Notes: generated by a model not told the origin, from the sequence alone. 64,000 bases of DNA from Verticillium longisporum (GCA_019188255.1 JAETXT010000004.1:4340001-4404000); one strand, 5' to 3'. Counted from the first letter of the stretch, positions 31,107 through 43,046 are shown. A program made the numbers and translations.

Positions 31107-33071
31107 GGTCTTTGTAGTAAACAAGGTAGGATCCGACGAGGCCCCGGCGTCGGTCAGTAGCAAGTAGATACCTAGGTAGGTGGGCAGGTCTGTCTGGACG
31201 GTAAATGGACGGTCTCTACCTGAAAGGTAAGGCACACGGTGGTCAGGTAGGCAATGTAGTAGTGAGTCAACTCTGTCTGGGCCTGGACCCTGGTTCGACT
31301 TTTCTTGGCCTTTCGCCTCCTGCCTGGCTGTCGCGCGCGCAATGACTGATGGAGGGGGAACGGGGTGGGCTGGCAATCGTCAATTGGTAATGGCCACCTT
31401 GGGAGGTGAGGTGAGGTGAGGGAAGGTGACTCGAAAGGCCGAAAGGCTTTGCTTGGGGGTCAGTCCATCAGTCCAGGGTGAAGGAAAAAAACTGCAGAGG
31501 TTAATTTAGTACCTTACCTACCTACCTACCTACCTACCTGACTGGGTACCTACCCAAGGCGAGGTAGGTCGGTAGGCACATAGAAACTACCCAGGCACGT
31601 AGCCCCCGAAACGCAGCGCGCCCAGAGTGGGGAGACTTTCGGCTGCGTGGTCCAGGTCCAGCCCAGACAACAAGAGGCGGCGAACCGACACGACGCGAGG
31701 CCAGGACCGGAGAAGCGCGCCCAGATGTGGGGCGAGCCTGGTCGTGTGACGGCTGCAGCACTGTAGCCCGCTCTCTCTCGCCAGCAGCTGATGGGATAAT
31801 GATGGTCAGGTAGATCAGGCCAGGCCAGCTCAGGTCAGGTCACGCCAGGTGCAAGCTCAGGTCCACGCAGGATAGGCCAGGTACGGAAAGGTCGCCTTTT
31901 TCGTTGGTGAGCGCTGCCAACGAACCTCACATGCCCCCCCCCCCTTCTTGGACCTCTGACACGGAAAGCCGTTTGCGGGGTTGTGCCATGGGGGGGCGCG
32001 CCACGATGCAGACGCCAGCCCAGATCCTGGCAAAGCCGATGTTTTGGGTTGTCGACGGTTTGCCTTTGGTCTGCGTCGTCGCCTTGGCTTGCCACAGCCT
32101 TTTTGTAGTCGCCTGTCAGGTAGAGGGCTCCAACGATGCAGCCCGAGTTCGAAGGCTCTGTGATCTCGTGTCGTCCCAATTGCTCCAGTGCTGCTGCTGT
32201 GCTGCTGCTGTGCTGCTGCTCATCAGACGTTGTTCTCTCACTGCCCCCCTCCGATGAACGGGAATAGGAAAGAGGATGGTCAAGAGGTTGCTCCCAGCGG
32301 TGATCGGCGCACTCGACGACACCCTTAAAGGCAGGCGATTGGCCACAGCTGGGTGGTCTTACACCGTTCTGGCGCCACAATGAACGATGTACAGTCGCAG
32401 CCGGCACCGGGCAAGGCCAGGCAAGCTGGTCCGTCAATGGAGACTCCCACTGATGCTCCCGCTGTGCTGCTGGGATACCTGCGGGAGGGGGGATCGAATG
32501 GGGAGGGGGGCCGTGAGCGGGTTGCAGCCGCTCGAAGCGGGGAAACTTGCTTCTTTGACCGTGGTGCAGGGCGTGATGCAGTGAAGGCTTAGGGCCAAGG
32601 ATCGATTGGTTCGCTTACAGTTCCAGGTCGAGCGTAGCGTGTATGGGAAGTGGATCCACCTTTCACAAAGTACCCTGCCCAAAAATGAAAGTCTGACGAT
32701 GGGCCAGCTCCATAAACGATTATTCCAACAAACTCGAGTCAAAAACATCAAAAACATACAACACCGAGGATTCGCTGGTCGTCACCGACCCAACTACTAG
32801 TTCAGCCCTCATTGGCTTATCTATGGGAGAGCGGACGGGATCCCGAGTTTTCCAATGGGTGTGGTCGTATGTGCTGTGAAAGGGTGTTGTTTGCCATGAT
32901 ATCGACACGCATTTCGAAGAATTGGCTGTCCACAACCCACCGAACTTGGCTTCTCTTCCGCGAACACACATTCCTGGATCTGTAAAGAGATTTTCTTGGC
33001 CTACTCAAGTCTATTGTCAGTGAGTATCCTTGATACTCGTCCCGCAAGTTCCTACCACGCCAGTCCAATCC
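31107..33071. other. Long intergenic region with simple repeats
   Basis: Almost 2 kb without a supported gene. It contains tandem CTAC units (about 31511-31560), many CAGGT/CAGGC motifs (about 31805-31885), a run of eleven C (31934-31944) and CTG-type repeats (about 32188-32223). Probably the promoter of the minus-strand gene at 31106 plus the terminator side of NIF3. Confidence 0.5.
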
Positions 33072-34273
33072 TCACACCGTGATGATCTCAAAGGGATCCC
33101 GGTCAACCTCGCTCATGTATACCTCGGCCCCGGCCTCAAGCGCCGTCAGCTCACCCTGCAGCAGCGGCACAAGCCTCTCTCTCAGGAAGCCCCGCTCCGA
33201 GTTGGAGTGGAACAGCGTGAACAGCAAGATGCCATCTTGGACGCCCTCCAACGCGCTGTGGTGGCTCACTTCGCCTCTCACAAACCCGTCCCCCCCCGTA
33301 TCCTTGATGACATCCCAGCCGCTACCCGCGCAGACGGCGACGCTCTTGACGGGCCTCTCGCGCCACGTGGCGGAACGGTCCGGTGTCGCGACGGTGAGGT
33401 GCCTGTGGCCGGTGGCGGCAGCGAGAGAGGAGGCAATGTGACCCGCAGTCTGGGGTTCGTCAAAGGTGACAACGAGGCCGGCGCCGGCGCCGGGAAAGCC
33501 ATCGGGGGGGTTGGCGGGGAGACGCGCGGGGGCGCGAGTGCCCTTGGCGGAGTCGGTAGCGGCGTCGGCCAGCCAGGCATTGATGCCGTTGGGGGCGGCA
33601 TCGAGGGCCGTGTGAGGAGAGTAGACGGCGATGCCGTGGGACGCGAGGAGAATCAGGGTGGCCTGTTGAGCGTCCTTGGAGGTGATGGACTTGAGTCCAG
33701 AGAAGATGATAGGATCTGGGCCACAGGTGAGTACATTCAGCTGGGGATGAGCGGGGGTCACGACATACGATACGCGACAATGACGCTCGCCTTCTTGGTA
33801 ATGGCCTCTTTGGCAACAGCATACGTAAGATCGTTCGTGACGAGGACCACGGGACTCGCCTTCTTGGTCTCGCTGCCGCCGGTCTCAAGGTTGCCCAGGA
33901 GAAGGCCGACGTTGTCCCAGCTACGTTCAGCCAGCTCTTCGGGGAAGCTAGAAGAATCAGCCTGAGGTTCGAGAGGGACGGTCACTCATTGGAGGACCAC
34001 TCACTGCTTCCGCATCACATCGACAACCTTCTGCGTGAATGATGGCGACTTGTAGTCAGCGTGAGCCGCCGCAGTTGAGAAGGGAGCTGCCATGTTTGAA
34101 GCTGACAAGGACGTTGAGGTGCTGGAGCAGTAGCGAGGCGTCGCGAGATGAAAATCAGACGCCGGTTCGGAGCCAGAGAGAGAAAATCGGGAAAACCACA
34201 GCAGAGCAGAGCTTCTGGCGGCCTGAGGAGTGAGTCGACGACTACAGCTTACACGAAGCAGCTTCAAACTCAT
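33072..34273 (-). CDS. NIF3-like metal-binding protein
   Basis: Exons 34273-34005, 33947-33769 and 33715-33072, introns of 57 and 53 bp, 363 residues. Splicing restores the family start (VVDVMRKHFPEELAERSWDNVGLLLG) and the VAYHPIIFSGLKSIT metal-site segment with its conserved His; HHSALEG is absent as such but EVSHHSALEGV near 33230 gives the C-terminal His pair, and E in TLFHSNSERG completes the dinuclear site. The family (NGG1-interacting factor 3, YbgI/Nif3) is widespread; its exact reaction is unsettled. The first ATG adds about 60 Ser/Arg-rich residues (MSLKLLRVSCSRRL), looking like a mitochondrial presequence; a second ATG at 34093 (MAAPFST) would give a cytosolic form. Confidence 0.9.
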
Positions 34274-34636
34274 GTGGTCAAACGTGCAAGCTCGATAGTT
34301 GTGATGCAGGCCCCTACTCGATGAATCACTTGATCAGCCATGATGCGTACTTCACTCTGTAGGAGTTCGTGAGGGACAATCGGTCTTACTAGGGTCTGCG
34401 TGCAGGACTAGGCGGTCGTGTGTAACTATTGATCCAGATGGGAAGAGGTCGAATCGGGAGCTCTCCAAGCTCCACGGCAACTGACTGCCGCAGTGACGTC
34501 GAGGCGTGACTAAGCACCTCTGCGCTCCACAGTCTTATCAATGGTCAAATGTTGACACCCACAGCCAGACCCGGCGCACTGAGCGAGCGTCCAAGTTCAG
34601 TGCGCTGTCGAACATCGCAGGTTCAACCAACCAAGA
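34274..34636. promoter_or_regulatory. Divergent promoter between NIF3 and BolA genes
   Basis: 363 bp between two start codons transcribed away from each other. No specific operator recognised. Confidence 0.45.
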
Positions 34637-35083
34637 ATGGCAGACCAAATAACCGAAGCCTCCCTCAAGGAGGCCCTGACCAGTCGCCTCACGGCAGTCC
34701 ACGTCGAGGTCACGGACATGTCCGGTACGACCCCCTTCCACCGCTCAACCCTCGAGACGTACCCCGCGCCCCTGCCCCGCCATCGCCGCTACTTCTAGGA
34801 ACAGCTCGATTGTCGCCCGAGTACGGACTGACAGAGACACAGGCGGCTGCGGCCAATCCTTCACATCCCTCATCATATCTCCCCAGTTCGAAAAGCAGTC
34901 CTCCCTCAAGCGCCACCGACTTGTCAACGCCGCACTCAAGGAGGAGATCGCCCCCATCCATGCCTGGAGCGCCAAGTGCCAAACCCCGCCGAGTGGGAGC
35001 GCGATCGCGCCGCTTCGGGCGTGAGCGATGGGCCGCCCCTCGACGGTACGGTCGGCGGCAAGGTGGACGGCGTGAGCGGATAG
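34637..35083 (+). CDS. BolA-like iron-sulfur regulator (Fra2/BolA2 type)
   Basis: Exons 34637-34724 and 34843-35083, 118 bp intron (GTACGA...CAG with GGACTGAC). The encoded protein reads MADQITEASLKEAL, then S-G-G-C-G-Q-S-F, FEKQSSLKRHRLVNAALKEEI and IHAWSAKCQT, all hallmarks of BolA proteins: the conserved Cys and His that help ligate a [2Fe-2S] cluster with monothiol glutaredoxin, and the RHRLVN helix. The partner glutaredoxin system signals iron status to the nucleus in yeast. As written, a run of four C (34984-34987) shifts the frame and stops at 35022-35024 (89 residues). One more C gives AEWERDR and a 109-residue protein ending at 35083, the family form. I regard the shift as a base-calling error. 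Confidence 0.88.
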
Positions 35084-35422
35084 TGGGTGGCCTTAACAAG
35101 AGGGCGGGAGACCGAATTTCTACGCAGAAAGTACATATCACAAGGACGAAATGGCGTTCCGGAAACGCAGGGCAGAGCGAGAGAAGGCGGGTGGGGGTAA
35201 GATTCACCAGGATAGAGTGGTACAATATCCTTGAAATTTGAGCAAAACATCACCTTGGCTTTTCACCAGACAGACAATGATATCTGTCTCTTGAAACGAG
35301 GTAGTCGTGCTTCAAACCGACTATATATTTGATCATCCAGCGCTGCACGTACAGAATGCCGAGACGCCTCCATAGAGCATAAAGCGCTCCCCTTTTCCGC
35401 GCATTGCAGCCTCCCCAGCCGT
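35084..35422. other. Convergent intergenic spacer
   Basis: 339 bp between the 3' ends of the BolA gene and the AP-1 beta gene. No gene; AT-rich segments near 35240-35340 are likely 3' UTR and polyadenylation signals. Confidence 0.5.
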
Positions 35423-37784
35423 CTAAAACAAGCCCAGGAGATCCTCGTTCGTCTTCTTCTCCCCACTGCCACTCTGTTGTTGCGGGTGCAATTGCATCGC
35501 CGCAGGCGGAGGCTGGGATGACGATGACGCGCCTCCGAAATTCAGATCCGCGAATCCGTTCATCATATCGTTCATACCGCTGCCCCCGCGTTGCCACCAA
35601 CGTTCTGCTGCTGTTGAGGCGGCGGAGCGTCAAAAAGACCCATGATGTCGGCCATGTTGCCGGATGGAGCACCGCCTGCGGGGCTGGCCATTCTGTCGGG
35701 TGTGTTGACGTGGCTCTGCTGCTCCGCTGACGCAGGCGCCGCGCCGTCAAAATCAATATCCAAGAGATTCTCAATGTTGTTTTGTGGTGGGGCTGTGCCG
35801 TTGGCTGCCGCTGCCGCAGCTGCCACCGATGCTGCGATCGGGTTCTCCGCCGCATCTTGTCGCAGTTCGCGGATGGCCGCACGCTGGAGTTCGTCCGCAC
35901 CGAAACGTCCCTTGCCAACGAACGACTCGGGCGGCTTGTGATAGACAGAGGCCAAGGTCGAGAGCTCCGAAAGAAGCTGTTCGAGCAGCGCAGGAGGTAG
36001 ACTGGACATGGTGGTGGCAATCGCCGGCTTGTGAGACAGAACAATGCTCTTGGCAACATCGAGATCGCCTGATAGAAGTCGCCAGTAAACGTACGCCCTG
36101 TCGCGAATATCAGGGTTGTCGTTGTCTGTTGTGGCTGATTGCAGCACCTTCTGTACCAATGCCTGATTGCTCCCAGGCTTCTTTAGGAAGAGCTTCACCA
36201 CCGCAGTGAGAATTTGCAGTTGAGTCTGATGGACGTTAGTTATGGTTCGGTCTTCAATGGTACTAGCCACTAACCTGAGTGAATTCTTCCATGAACACTT
36301 CCACGAAACCGGCGAGAATCTCATCGGCGTTACTGATCTTCTCGGCGTACTCTCCAACGATCCAGATCAACGAGCCACGCGCTGTTGGCTCGTCTAGCTC
36401 GTCAATGTACTGACAAAGAGTCGGGATGACGCCTTCGTAGCCTGGATACTTGCGCAGAATGTCCTTGATCACGACGACGACCTCCTGCACAACATAGTTG
36501 ACCTTGGTGGCAATCAGATCCAGAAGCGCATTGACACACTTTTCGCTGGCAGATTCGATCTTGATGGCCACCTGTCCGATCGCCTTGACGGCCCTCTTGA
36601 CGAAGTCCATATCGACTTCCAAAGCATACTCCTTTAATTCGGCCAGCAATTGGTCGAAGTTTTTGTCGTTGGCTATCCTTACCATAATCTCGAGCTTCTG
36701 TAGCTTGACATATGGCGGGTCGTTGTATTTGCAAAAGAAGACTCGCAACTCCTTGCTGAGAATGTCCGGCTTGGCCTGGAGCAAAAGATCGATGTTGCGC
36801 AGCGCGACGTACTGCACCTCGGGGGCCGAGGCTACCAGCGTCACCAGAGGCGGAGCCATCTTCTTCAGGTAGGATCGGACGGTCTCGGGGTTGATGGACC
36901 TCATGTGGATGAAGACAACCTTCACAGCTGCCAACACCACGCTCGGGTTGACGTGCTGGAACTGTGGCGTGACCCGCTCACAAATGTGCTCCGACTCCTT
37001 GACATCCTGGGTAGGGTAGTCGGCCAGTGTCGACAGAATGGTGACACGTCCCCACTCCGTACACTCATTAAGCGCAAGCAGCAGCTTCTTCAATATCGCA
37101 GGGGTGATGACAAGAGCTCGTGTCTCCGGCGCCGTCTCGCTGATCTCTGCTAGAGCTTGGACAGAGTTTGCGACGACCATCGGGTTGGAGTCGCTAATCA
37201 GCTCCTGAAGCGATTCTAGAAAGCCATTCTCAATACACATCTCCGGGTTCAGGTCAAAGAGCTTTGCAACACAAATAGCAGCCGTCTTGCGCACGTAAGG
37301 GGATTCGTCTCGGAGCGTCTTCCTCAGGGGTTCTTCCATATAATCGACCATCTTGTCGACGCGGATGCAGCCCATGGTTCGAATGGCGAGAGCGCGAACC
37401 AATGGGTTGGGGTCTTCTGTATCTTGGACGAACGTGTTGACGGCGAGAATGCAGAGGTCGGGATGCGATTTTGCGTAGTTCCTGTGACTGTTAGCATCCA
37501 AAACGACGCCCAGGCCCATGGTAGAAGCGCTGCTTCAATTGAATATGCAACTCACATTAGGTAAAGGTAGACAAGCTTCTTCTGGTCCAGATCACCAGTC
37601 GCGATGTTCTTGAGCACATCAGGAAAGAGCGCAGACACATCCTTGCCTAGCGTCATAGCCATGATCGTCTTTTGAATGGACTCCTTGCGCTCATAGGCAT
37701 ATTGAGACACCAAGCCGGCACGCAACTCAAACGTCTCTCCCTTCTTGGGCGGAGCGAAACCCCCCGAATGCGGTTGACCGCCAT
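35423..37784 (-). CDS. AP-1 complex beta-adaptin
   Basis: Large subunit of the AP-1 clathrin adaptor, which sorts cargo between the trans-Golgi network and endosomes. Exons 37784-37556, 37481-36275 and 36225-35423 (introns 74 and 49 bp). The N-terminus MAVNRIRG..., [24 protein letters not shown] and the HEAT-repeat trunk ([32 protein letters not shown]) are near-identical to other beta-adaptins. A Gln/Asn/Gly-rich hinge follows with clathrin-box-like LLDIDFDG, and the C-terminus reads NEDLLGLF. The ear domain is short, as in fungi. Two one-base gaps break the frame: a run of six C at 37760-37765 (seven expected) directly after the start, and five C at 35583-35587 (six expected), which creates a false stop at 35572. 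With both bases the total is 746 codons, exactly in phase. Confidence 0.93.
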
Positions 37785-38314
37785 CGTGGAAGCTAATCAG
37801 GAGGTGGAGGGGCACGAGTGCTCGGTCTCGGTCGTGTGGGTGCGGGTCAGGCAACGGGCGGTTGGGGCTGCCAGTCCTTCTTGGAGCTGGAAAACTGTCG
37901 CCCAGAGATTCGCGCTGCCGGGCTGGTTATCGTGTTCGCAGTGTTTGATGCAACAGATACAGGTCGTCGGAGTCGCTAAATAGACGAGTTGGGGGCGGGC
38001 GAGCTCGCAGATGTCTCCTGGACACTTGGGCCTTTCATGGGGCCCTGCCTAATGATGGGACTACCGGACATGTGCATATCTCTGACAGCTCCACCAGGGG
38101 GCCGCATGCTTATACCGAGCGAAGCAAGTCAACCAAGATGGTGAGCCGATCTCGAGGAATTTCAGTTTGCTCACGCTCCCATCCCTATCAATCAACATAT
38201 GAGTGGATGGCGAGATGCAGCAGCCATTGAAGCGATTCCAAAAGTCCAATATTTGAGTTAATCAGGCGACTGCCAACTTCGACCCGCCACCTCTTCGCTA
38301 GCCCCGCGAATGCA
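37785..38314. promoter_or_regulatory. Divergent promoter region
   Basis: 530 bp between the start codons of the AP-1 beta gene (minus) and the small membrane protein gene (plus). No further gene seen. Confidence 0.45.
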
Positions 38315-38575
38315 ATGGTGAGTCTCCTCCTTAAACAAACCAGGACGTGGCTATGAGTTCTGACTTGGTAGGCGAACTTTCCAAACCTGCGGCGACTATT
38401 TATTGAGTCTCGGACAGATGATGAGGAGCGCGCGGTCTCCAGAAAAGCGGTAAGTACAACAAACCGGCAAAAGAGCGATAACTGACCTTCGGCACAGTTC
38501 TACAACGCAGTACTTTTCATGGGATCAGTTGCCGTCTTCAGCCTGGTCGCTCAGCGGATGAATGCTGTGAAATGA
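38315..38575 (+). CDS. 52-residue single-pass membrane protein
   Basis: Three exons: 38315-38317 (only the ATG), 38372-38449 and 38498-38575; introns of 54 bp (GTGAGT...TAG) and 48 bp (GTAAGT...CAG with AACTGACC). Both coding exons are 78 bp and stay in phase. The product begins ANFPNLRRLFIESRT, then an acidic DDEER, and has one hydrophobic helix of about 17 residues (AVLFMGSVAVFSLVA) near the C-terminus, ending QRMNAVK. Size and layout resemble small tail-anchored or mitochondrial/ER accessory subunits; I cannot name the family. An out-of-frame ATG occurs four bases upstream. Canonical splice sites, phase and charge pattern make it a credible gene. Confidence 0.62.
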
Positions 38576-38768
38576 TTCAGGTTTGATCTGAGCACTACGA
38601 TGTCACAGTGGTTTCGAAAGATTTTGGCAGATGGCGTCCTTGTGATTCATGGTTCGAGCCAGCTATTGCGAACGTGCTATGGAAGTTATGAGCGCACGAC
38701 TCCCTTCCATATGCTGCTTGTGGCCTCTAAGCTTCGTATTGCCTCATCAGTGATGGTAAGGCTGAAAA

Positions 38769-41400
38769 TCATTCATCCTCTGCCGCATCTATTGCCGCAG
38801 GTATCGCCTTCAATTCTTGTTTCCTGAAGAGCGAGGCCAGAAACTCATTTGTACTCGCCTCATCCAAGCCTTTGTCATCACGTTTCTTCAAGAACCTCGG
38901 AAATCGCAAGCTCAAGCCCCGCTCTTCGCTCACCAAGCCTATTGCTGCTGTGTATGTCGGGCTGAGCGTGACATCCGCGAACGCCATCTCCCAAACCTCC
39001 TGCGGCTCAAACCAGACATCCGGTTCCGGTCCGGAGTACTCAATAAAGGCAGGCTTTGAGGAACGAATGTTCTGTATCACGCCGCTTCCTCCGCTACTGT
39101 CGTCATAAAAGTCCCGATTAGCTTTGTAAAAGGTATCGGTAAGGCCTGATATGCATTTGCACACAACCTCAAACGAGCCACTGTCTTCGTTGCGGACAGC
39201 AAGCAGAATGGGCGACCACCATTTGGCCTTGCGCCCTTGGCCATGCCAACCAGCCACAGGAACCATGTCAATGGTGTCGAAACTTGCGTTGTAATCTTTC
39301 TTGACCTTAAGCCATGAGTCGAGTCGCTTGTCGGGCTCATAGGTTGCCAGCAGCGGTTTACGTCGCGTTTTCTTTTTCGTGCCATTTTCAGCGGTCTTCC
39401 CCGTAGCCTTACGTTTCGAAGGTGTCTGTGGTACCTCCATCTCATCCACAGGGGCGTCAACTTCGCCCCCTTGGTAAGGTACCTCGGTCAAATTGTCCAG
39501 GATCTTGACCATGATACCCTCGCACTTGATGTCGGTAGCAGATTTGAAGAAGTCGAGCACTGCGTCGGAATCCTGCGAAGTAGCGTCTAGGCTCTTGACC
39601 CATGTAAACTGGTGGGGGACTTCGATGAACATCGACCGAAGGAGCTCTCTCCTTTCGCGGAAAGGTCTGTCGAGTAGCGGCTCCCCATTCAGGTACATCA
39701 GGTCGAAGGAGTACATGCAGACATCGACTTGAATACTCCCGATTGCGACATCTTTTCTCGCACGATTGGTCAGAGCTTGAAAGTTCTTCATATCTCCCGT
39801 CTGCCGGTCAATTGCCACGACCTCTCCCTCCATCACAAAGCTGTCGACACCTTCACCCCGAATCTGCGGCATGAGGGCAACCAAGTCGGGGTACTTGTCC
39901 GTCATCAGTTCAAGATGCCTCGAGAAGATACTTACTTTTCCCTTGGCGTCGCAGTGAATCTGGGCACGCTGACCGTCATACTTGTATTCGCAGGCGAAAT
40001 CCCGGCCTTGGAGCTTGGTAAGCATCTCCATAAGATCTCGCGTTATGCTACCGAGCATGGGTCGTAAGGGAATATGCAGGGTGAGCCCACAGCGGAGGAG
40101 TAGCTCATCACAAACACCAATCTCGAGAAGGATGGGTACGAGGTCGTTGTAGTTTGGCCTTTTCGCGAAGCAGGCTTTTACAATCTCCTCCGCTTTTGTC
40201 CAAACCTCTGCAAGCTCTTCCTTTTTTAACTTGGCGAGGCTGCCCCTGTCACGGACAGCAAAATCTGCACCAGGCGGCGAAGTGATAGAAAACGCCCGGG
40301 CAAGCGCTATTAGCATCGTGGTTTTGACAGCGCCGATGCGAAGCTGAAACATCAGTCAATTGATTTCGAGAACGAACAAGGCACAGACTCACATGTTGGC
40401 AAAGTGTACGAACAATATACCTGCTTTCTTCGCCACCTCTTGCATCTTGAAGCAGGCGATCGACGATTCTCTGTTTAACTTCACCACTGCCCTGACCTTG
40501 GGTGTTGGCAATCTTGACCAGAGATTGGTAGACAGCCTTGATGGTCAGCGGCTTCGGCTTCCGAAGCGTGAAGCTCTGTTTCTTCTTGGCTTCAAAGGCC
40601 ACATCTCCCGCATCGCCGTACTTGTCGTAGAGATTCTTCAGCGAGGGTCCATTGAGCCCACAAACTTGCTTCAGAGCTTTGGATATGGCTGACCCACCGA
40701 GACCCAGTTCCAAGGAAATGTAGGGCGGCGAAATGGCGTTTGTCGCTAGCCAAACAGCGGGGAGGAGACTTTCGGGATCCGTCTGTATGATAAGTCTGAT
40801 GCAATTCACAAGAGTGTCCACTATCTTGATCCTTGATTGCGTGCTGTTGGCCAATACAAAACAACTCGTGAGCAGGGCATATGAGGCATCGCCACCTTCG
40901 GAAGCCCAGTGATCTTTTAGGTGCGATGCATACTCTGAAGGGTCGAAAACCAGAGGGCTCTGGTCCAGGGGTATGGTTGAAGAAAGTGAGTCTCCAGCTG
41001 CGGCTGCAGATGAGAGTGACAGAGTCTTCGGTCCTGTGCTTGCAAGTATCTTTTCTTCCACAGGTGTGGCGGCTGATATCGCGACTTGAGCTGAAACGGC
41101 AGGACTGGGATCGAGAGCCGGGCTTGCGCTACAACGCGGAGCTAGCTGAGACTCTGTCGAGAGAGTCTCGGTATTTTGAACCTCGCTATCCCATTCAGCT
41201 TGGAGCTTCCGGGCTAGCTCCTCATCGGTGAGTTCCTGTTCACTTCTGGGAGCCTCGCTAACATCCTGCTTCAGTGATGGCGGTGTAGAAGCAGCCGATG
41301 AGTCGCCTTGCTTCTGTTTCGAGAAGAAATACTCAAGACCACGCGATGTTGGGCCACTTGCATCCTTGTTGAGCTTCCGCTTCTTCGTCGGACTCGGCAT
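38769..41400 (-). CDS. DNA ligase I, ATP-dependent
   Basis: Seals Okazaki fragments and repair nicks in the nucleus. Exons 41400-40393 and 40343-38769 with a 49 bp intron (GTGAGT...CAG), 860 residues. The N-terminus is basic (PTKKRKLN, a nuclear signal) followed by GLEYFF, similar to the PCNA-binding box except that Gln is replaced by Ser. The DNA-binding domain spans about residues 150-400; the nucleotidyltransferase motif I is EYKYDGQR with the adenylated Lys about residue 457; later motifs include FVMEGEVVAID, CEGIMVK and LDSWLKVKKDY. The OB-fold follows to the end. A lysine-rich insert (about 650-680, SKRKATGKTAENGTKKK) lies between motifs IV and V. The start was chosen at MPSPTKKRK; the frame is open further upstream without homology. 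Confidence 0.95.
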
Positions 41401-41844
41401 GTTGCTCACGGAGGCGGTGGATATCGTGATGCGCGTGGTGTTGGCATGGTAAGCGCGCAATATGAGGCGAATGATTACACGTATTAGGCACAACCCTATG
41501 GCGACTGTTAGGTTTAAAGCAGTCGGATAATTGAGAACGCCAATGACCTGAAAGTCAAGACATACACTGCACTACAAATGATAACCACTGGTCTGGGGCG
41601 TGTCAGTCGATGACGCAGTGTCGCGACCTCCACACGAAAGCACGTGCGCTGGGCTGACGTGTGGGTTCACGACCAGATCCCTGACCCGGGTTTAACTTTT
41701 GCCATGTTCCGGCCCTAATCCACATTTGTCTCCAGCGCACACAACCCAACGTCGACGCTGGAAATCTTTCCATGCCTGCCCCACCACCGAGCCCCCTCCA
41801 AACCACATCACGACGTCGACGACAGCCGCCGACACTCTCTCAAG
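41401..41844. promoter_or_regulatory. Divergent promoter of ligase I and eIF3k genes
   Basis: 444 bp between start codons of oppositely transcribed genes. Contains ACGCAGTGTCGCG near 41613, close to the ACGCGT-type (MCB) element known from DNA synthesis genes but not identical. No gene. Confidence 0.4.
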
Positions 41845-42748
41845 ATGAACGGCGAAGATCCGTCCGAGAGGCCCGACTACATTGTCAACATCATCAATGG
41901 CCTTGAACGATACAACCCCGAGGCTGTAGGCACTCTTGAGGCCTACCTCACCGAGCAGTGCGAACAAAAGTATACAGATTGCAATGCCAACAGAACGCTC
42001 CTGAAGCTGTGAGTGCCCCCTTTTCGCGATGCGCACAGCCTTCCGGCCTCCTCTATCGAATGCCATGATGACTAGTCAACGTTTCCTATTACCTGAAAAC
42101 AGCTTTGCTGCTTGAAGTGAACATAAATGTTACTGAGCACACTGTCCTTCACAACCCACTCATCAGCCAACGTGTCGCGAGATCGCATCGCTAATCCCCG
42201 CTTTTGCGACGCTTAGGTACCAGCTCAACCCCGACCGCACCAAGGATGAGATCGTCACCAACATCCTGGTCAAGGCCATGACCCAGTTCCCCTCTTCTCA
42301 ATTCAGCCTCGCCATGCACATCATCCACCCCACCGCCGCCGCCCAAGGCGAGCTCGCTGAGGCCATTGGCAAGCTGCGATCGCTGAACAACTGGCTCGAG
42401 GGTGCCGAATACGCGCGCTTCTGGAATGCCGTCGACGGCGACGACCTTGTCGCCGACCTGATCGCCGATATCGCTGGCTTCGAAGACATTATCCGACAGA
42501 ACGTAGCCGTCCTCCTGTCCCAGGCTTACCGCCGGGTGAGCCTTTCTCAGCTGGTAGCATGGCTCGCCCTGGGAGGTGACGCTGCCTCAAAGTACGTCAC
42601 CGAGATGTGCGGCTGGAAGGTCGAGAACGGCGTAGTCATCTTCCCCAGCAACCCCGAGAACGAGGCCAAGAAGGCCGAGATCAGGGAGGATGTTGGTATT
42701 GATATGTTCTCCAGGGTCATTCGGAGGACATGGGAGGAAACCGCGTAA
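41845..42748 (+). CDS. Translation initiation factor eIF3 subunit K
   Basis: Non-core subunit of the eIF3 complex on the 40S ribosome. Exons 41845-42008 and 42217-42748, 208 bp intron (GTGAGT...TAG, GCTAATC before the acceptor). 231 residues, the usual size. N-terminal HAM-like helices (DYIVNIINGLERYNPEAVGTLEAYL), then the CSN8/PSMD8/EIF3K PCI domain with the signature KLRSLNNWLEGAEYARFW and a winged helix ending GWKVENGVVIFP. The C-terminus IDMFSRVIRRTWEE matches the family. Confidence 0.94.
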
Positions 42749-43046
42749 GAGCTCCGTCGGGGAGTTTGGGCCGGGAAGCATGGCGGCAATCATCGGCGTT
42801 ATTACCTGCTTTGGAATTAGGGGTCATGTCATAGAGGCCCGCACATGAGGAATGCGAAAAGCTAGAGGCTTGGGCCTCAAATGGTCATGAATTTCACGCA
42901 CTCTTGGACGTCACTATGTGGCTTGCTCATCGTTATCATTTGCTCTGTGTATGCTTTTGAATCCCTCCAAAAAACGCCCTTCAATGCAGGCCGTGAAAGA
43001 TCTTAGATGGGGCTAATGTCAACAGCAGCATCACGCTGACCCCAAC

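Noticed and set aside
33948..34004. Apparent frameshift between exon 1 and exon 2 of NIF3
   Set aside because: Using the TAG acceptor ending at 33948 instead of the upstream CAG gives VMRKHFPEELAERSW in frame and a total length divisible by three.
38640..38670. GGTTCGAGCC resembling a tRNA B box
   Set aside because: No A box at proper distance and no cloverleaf could be drawn from the flanks.
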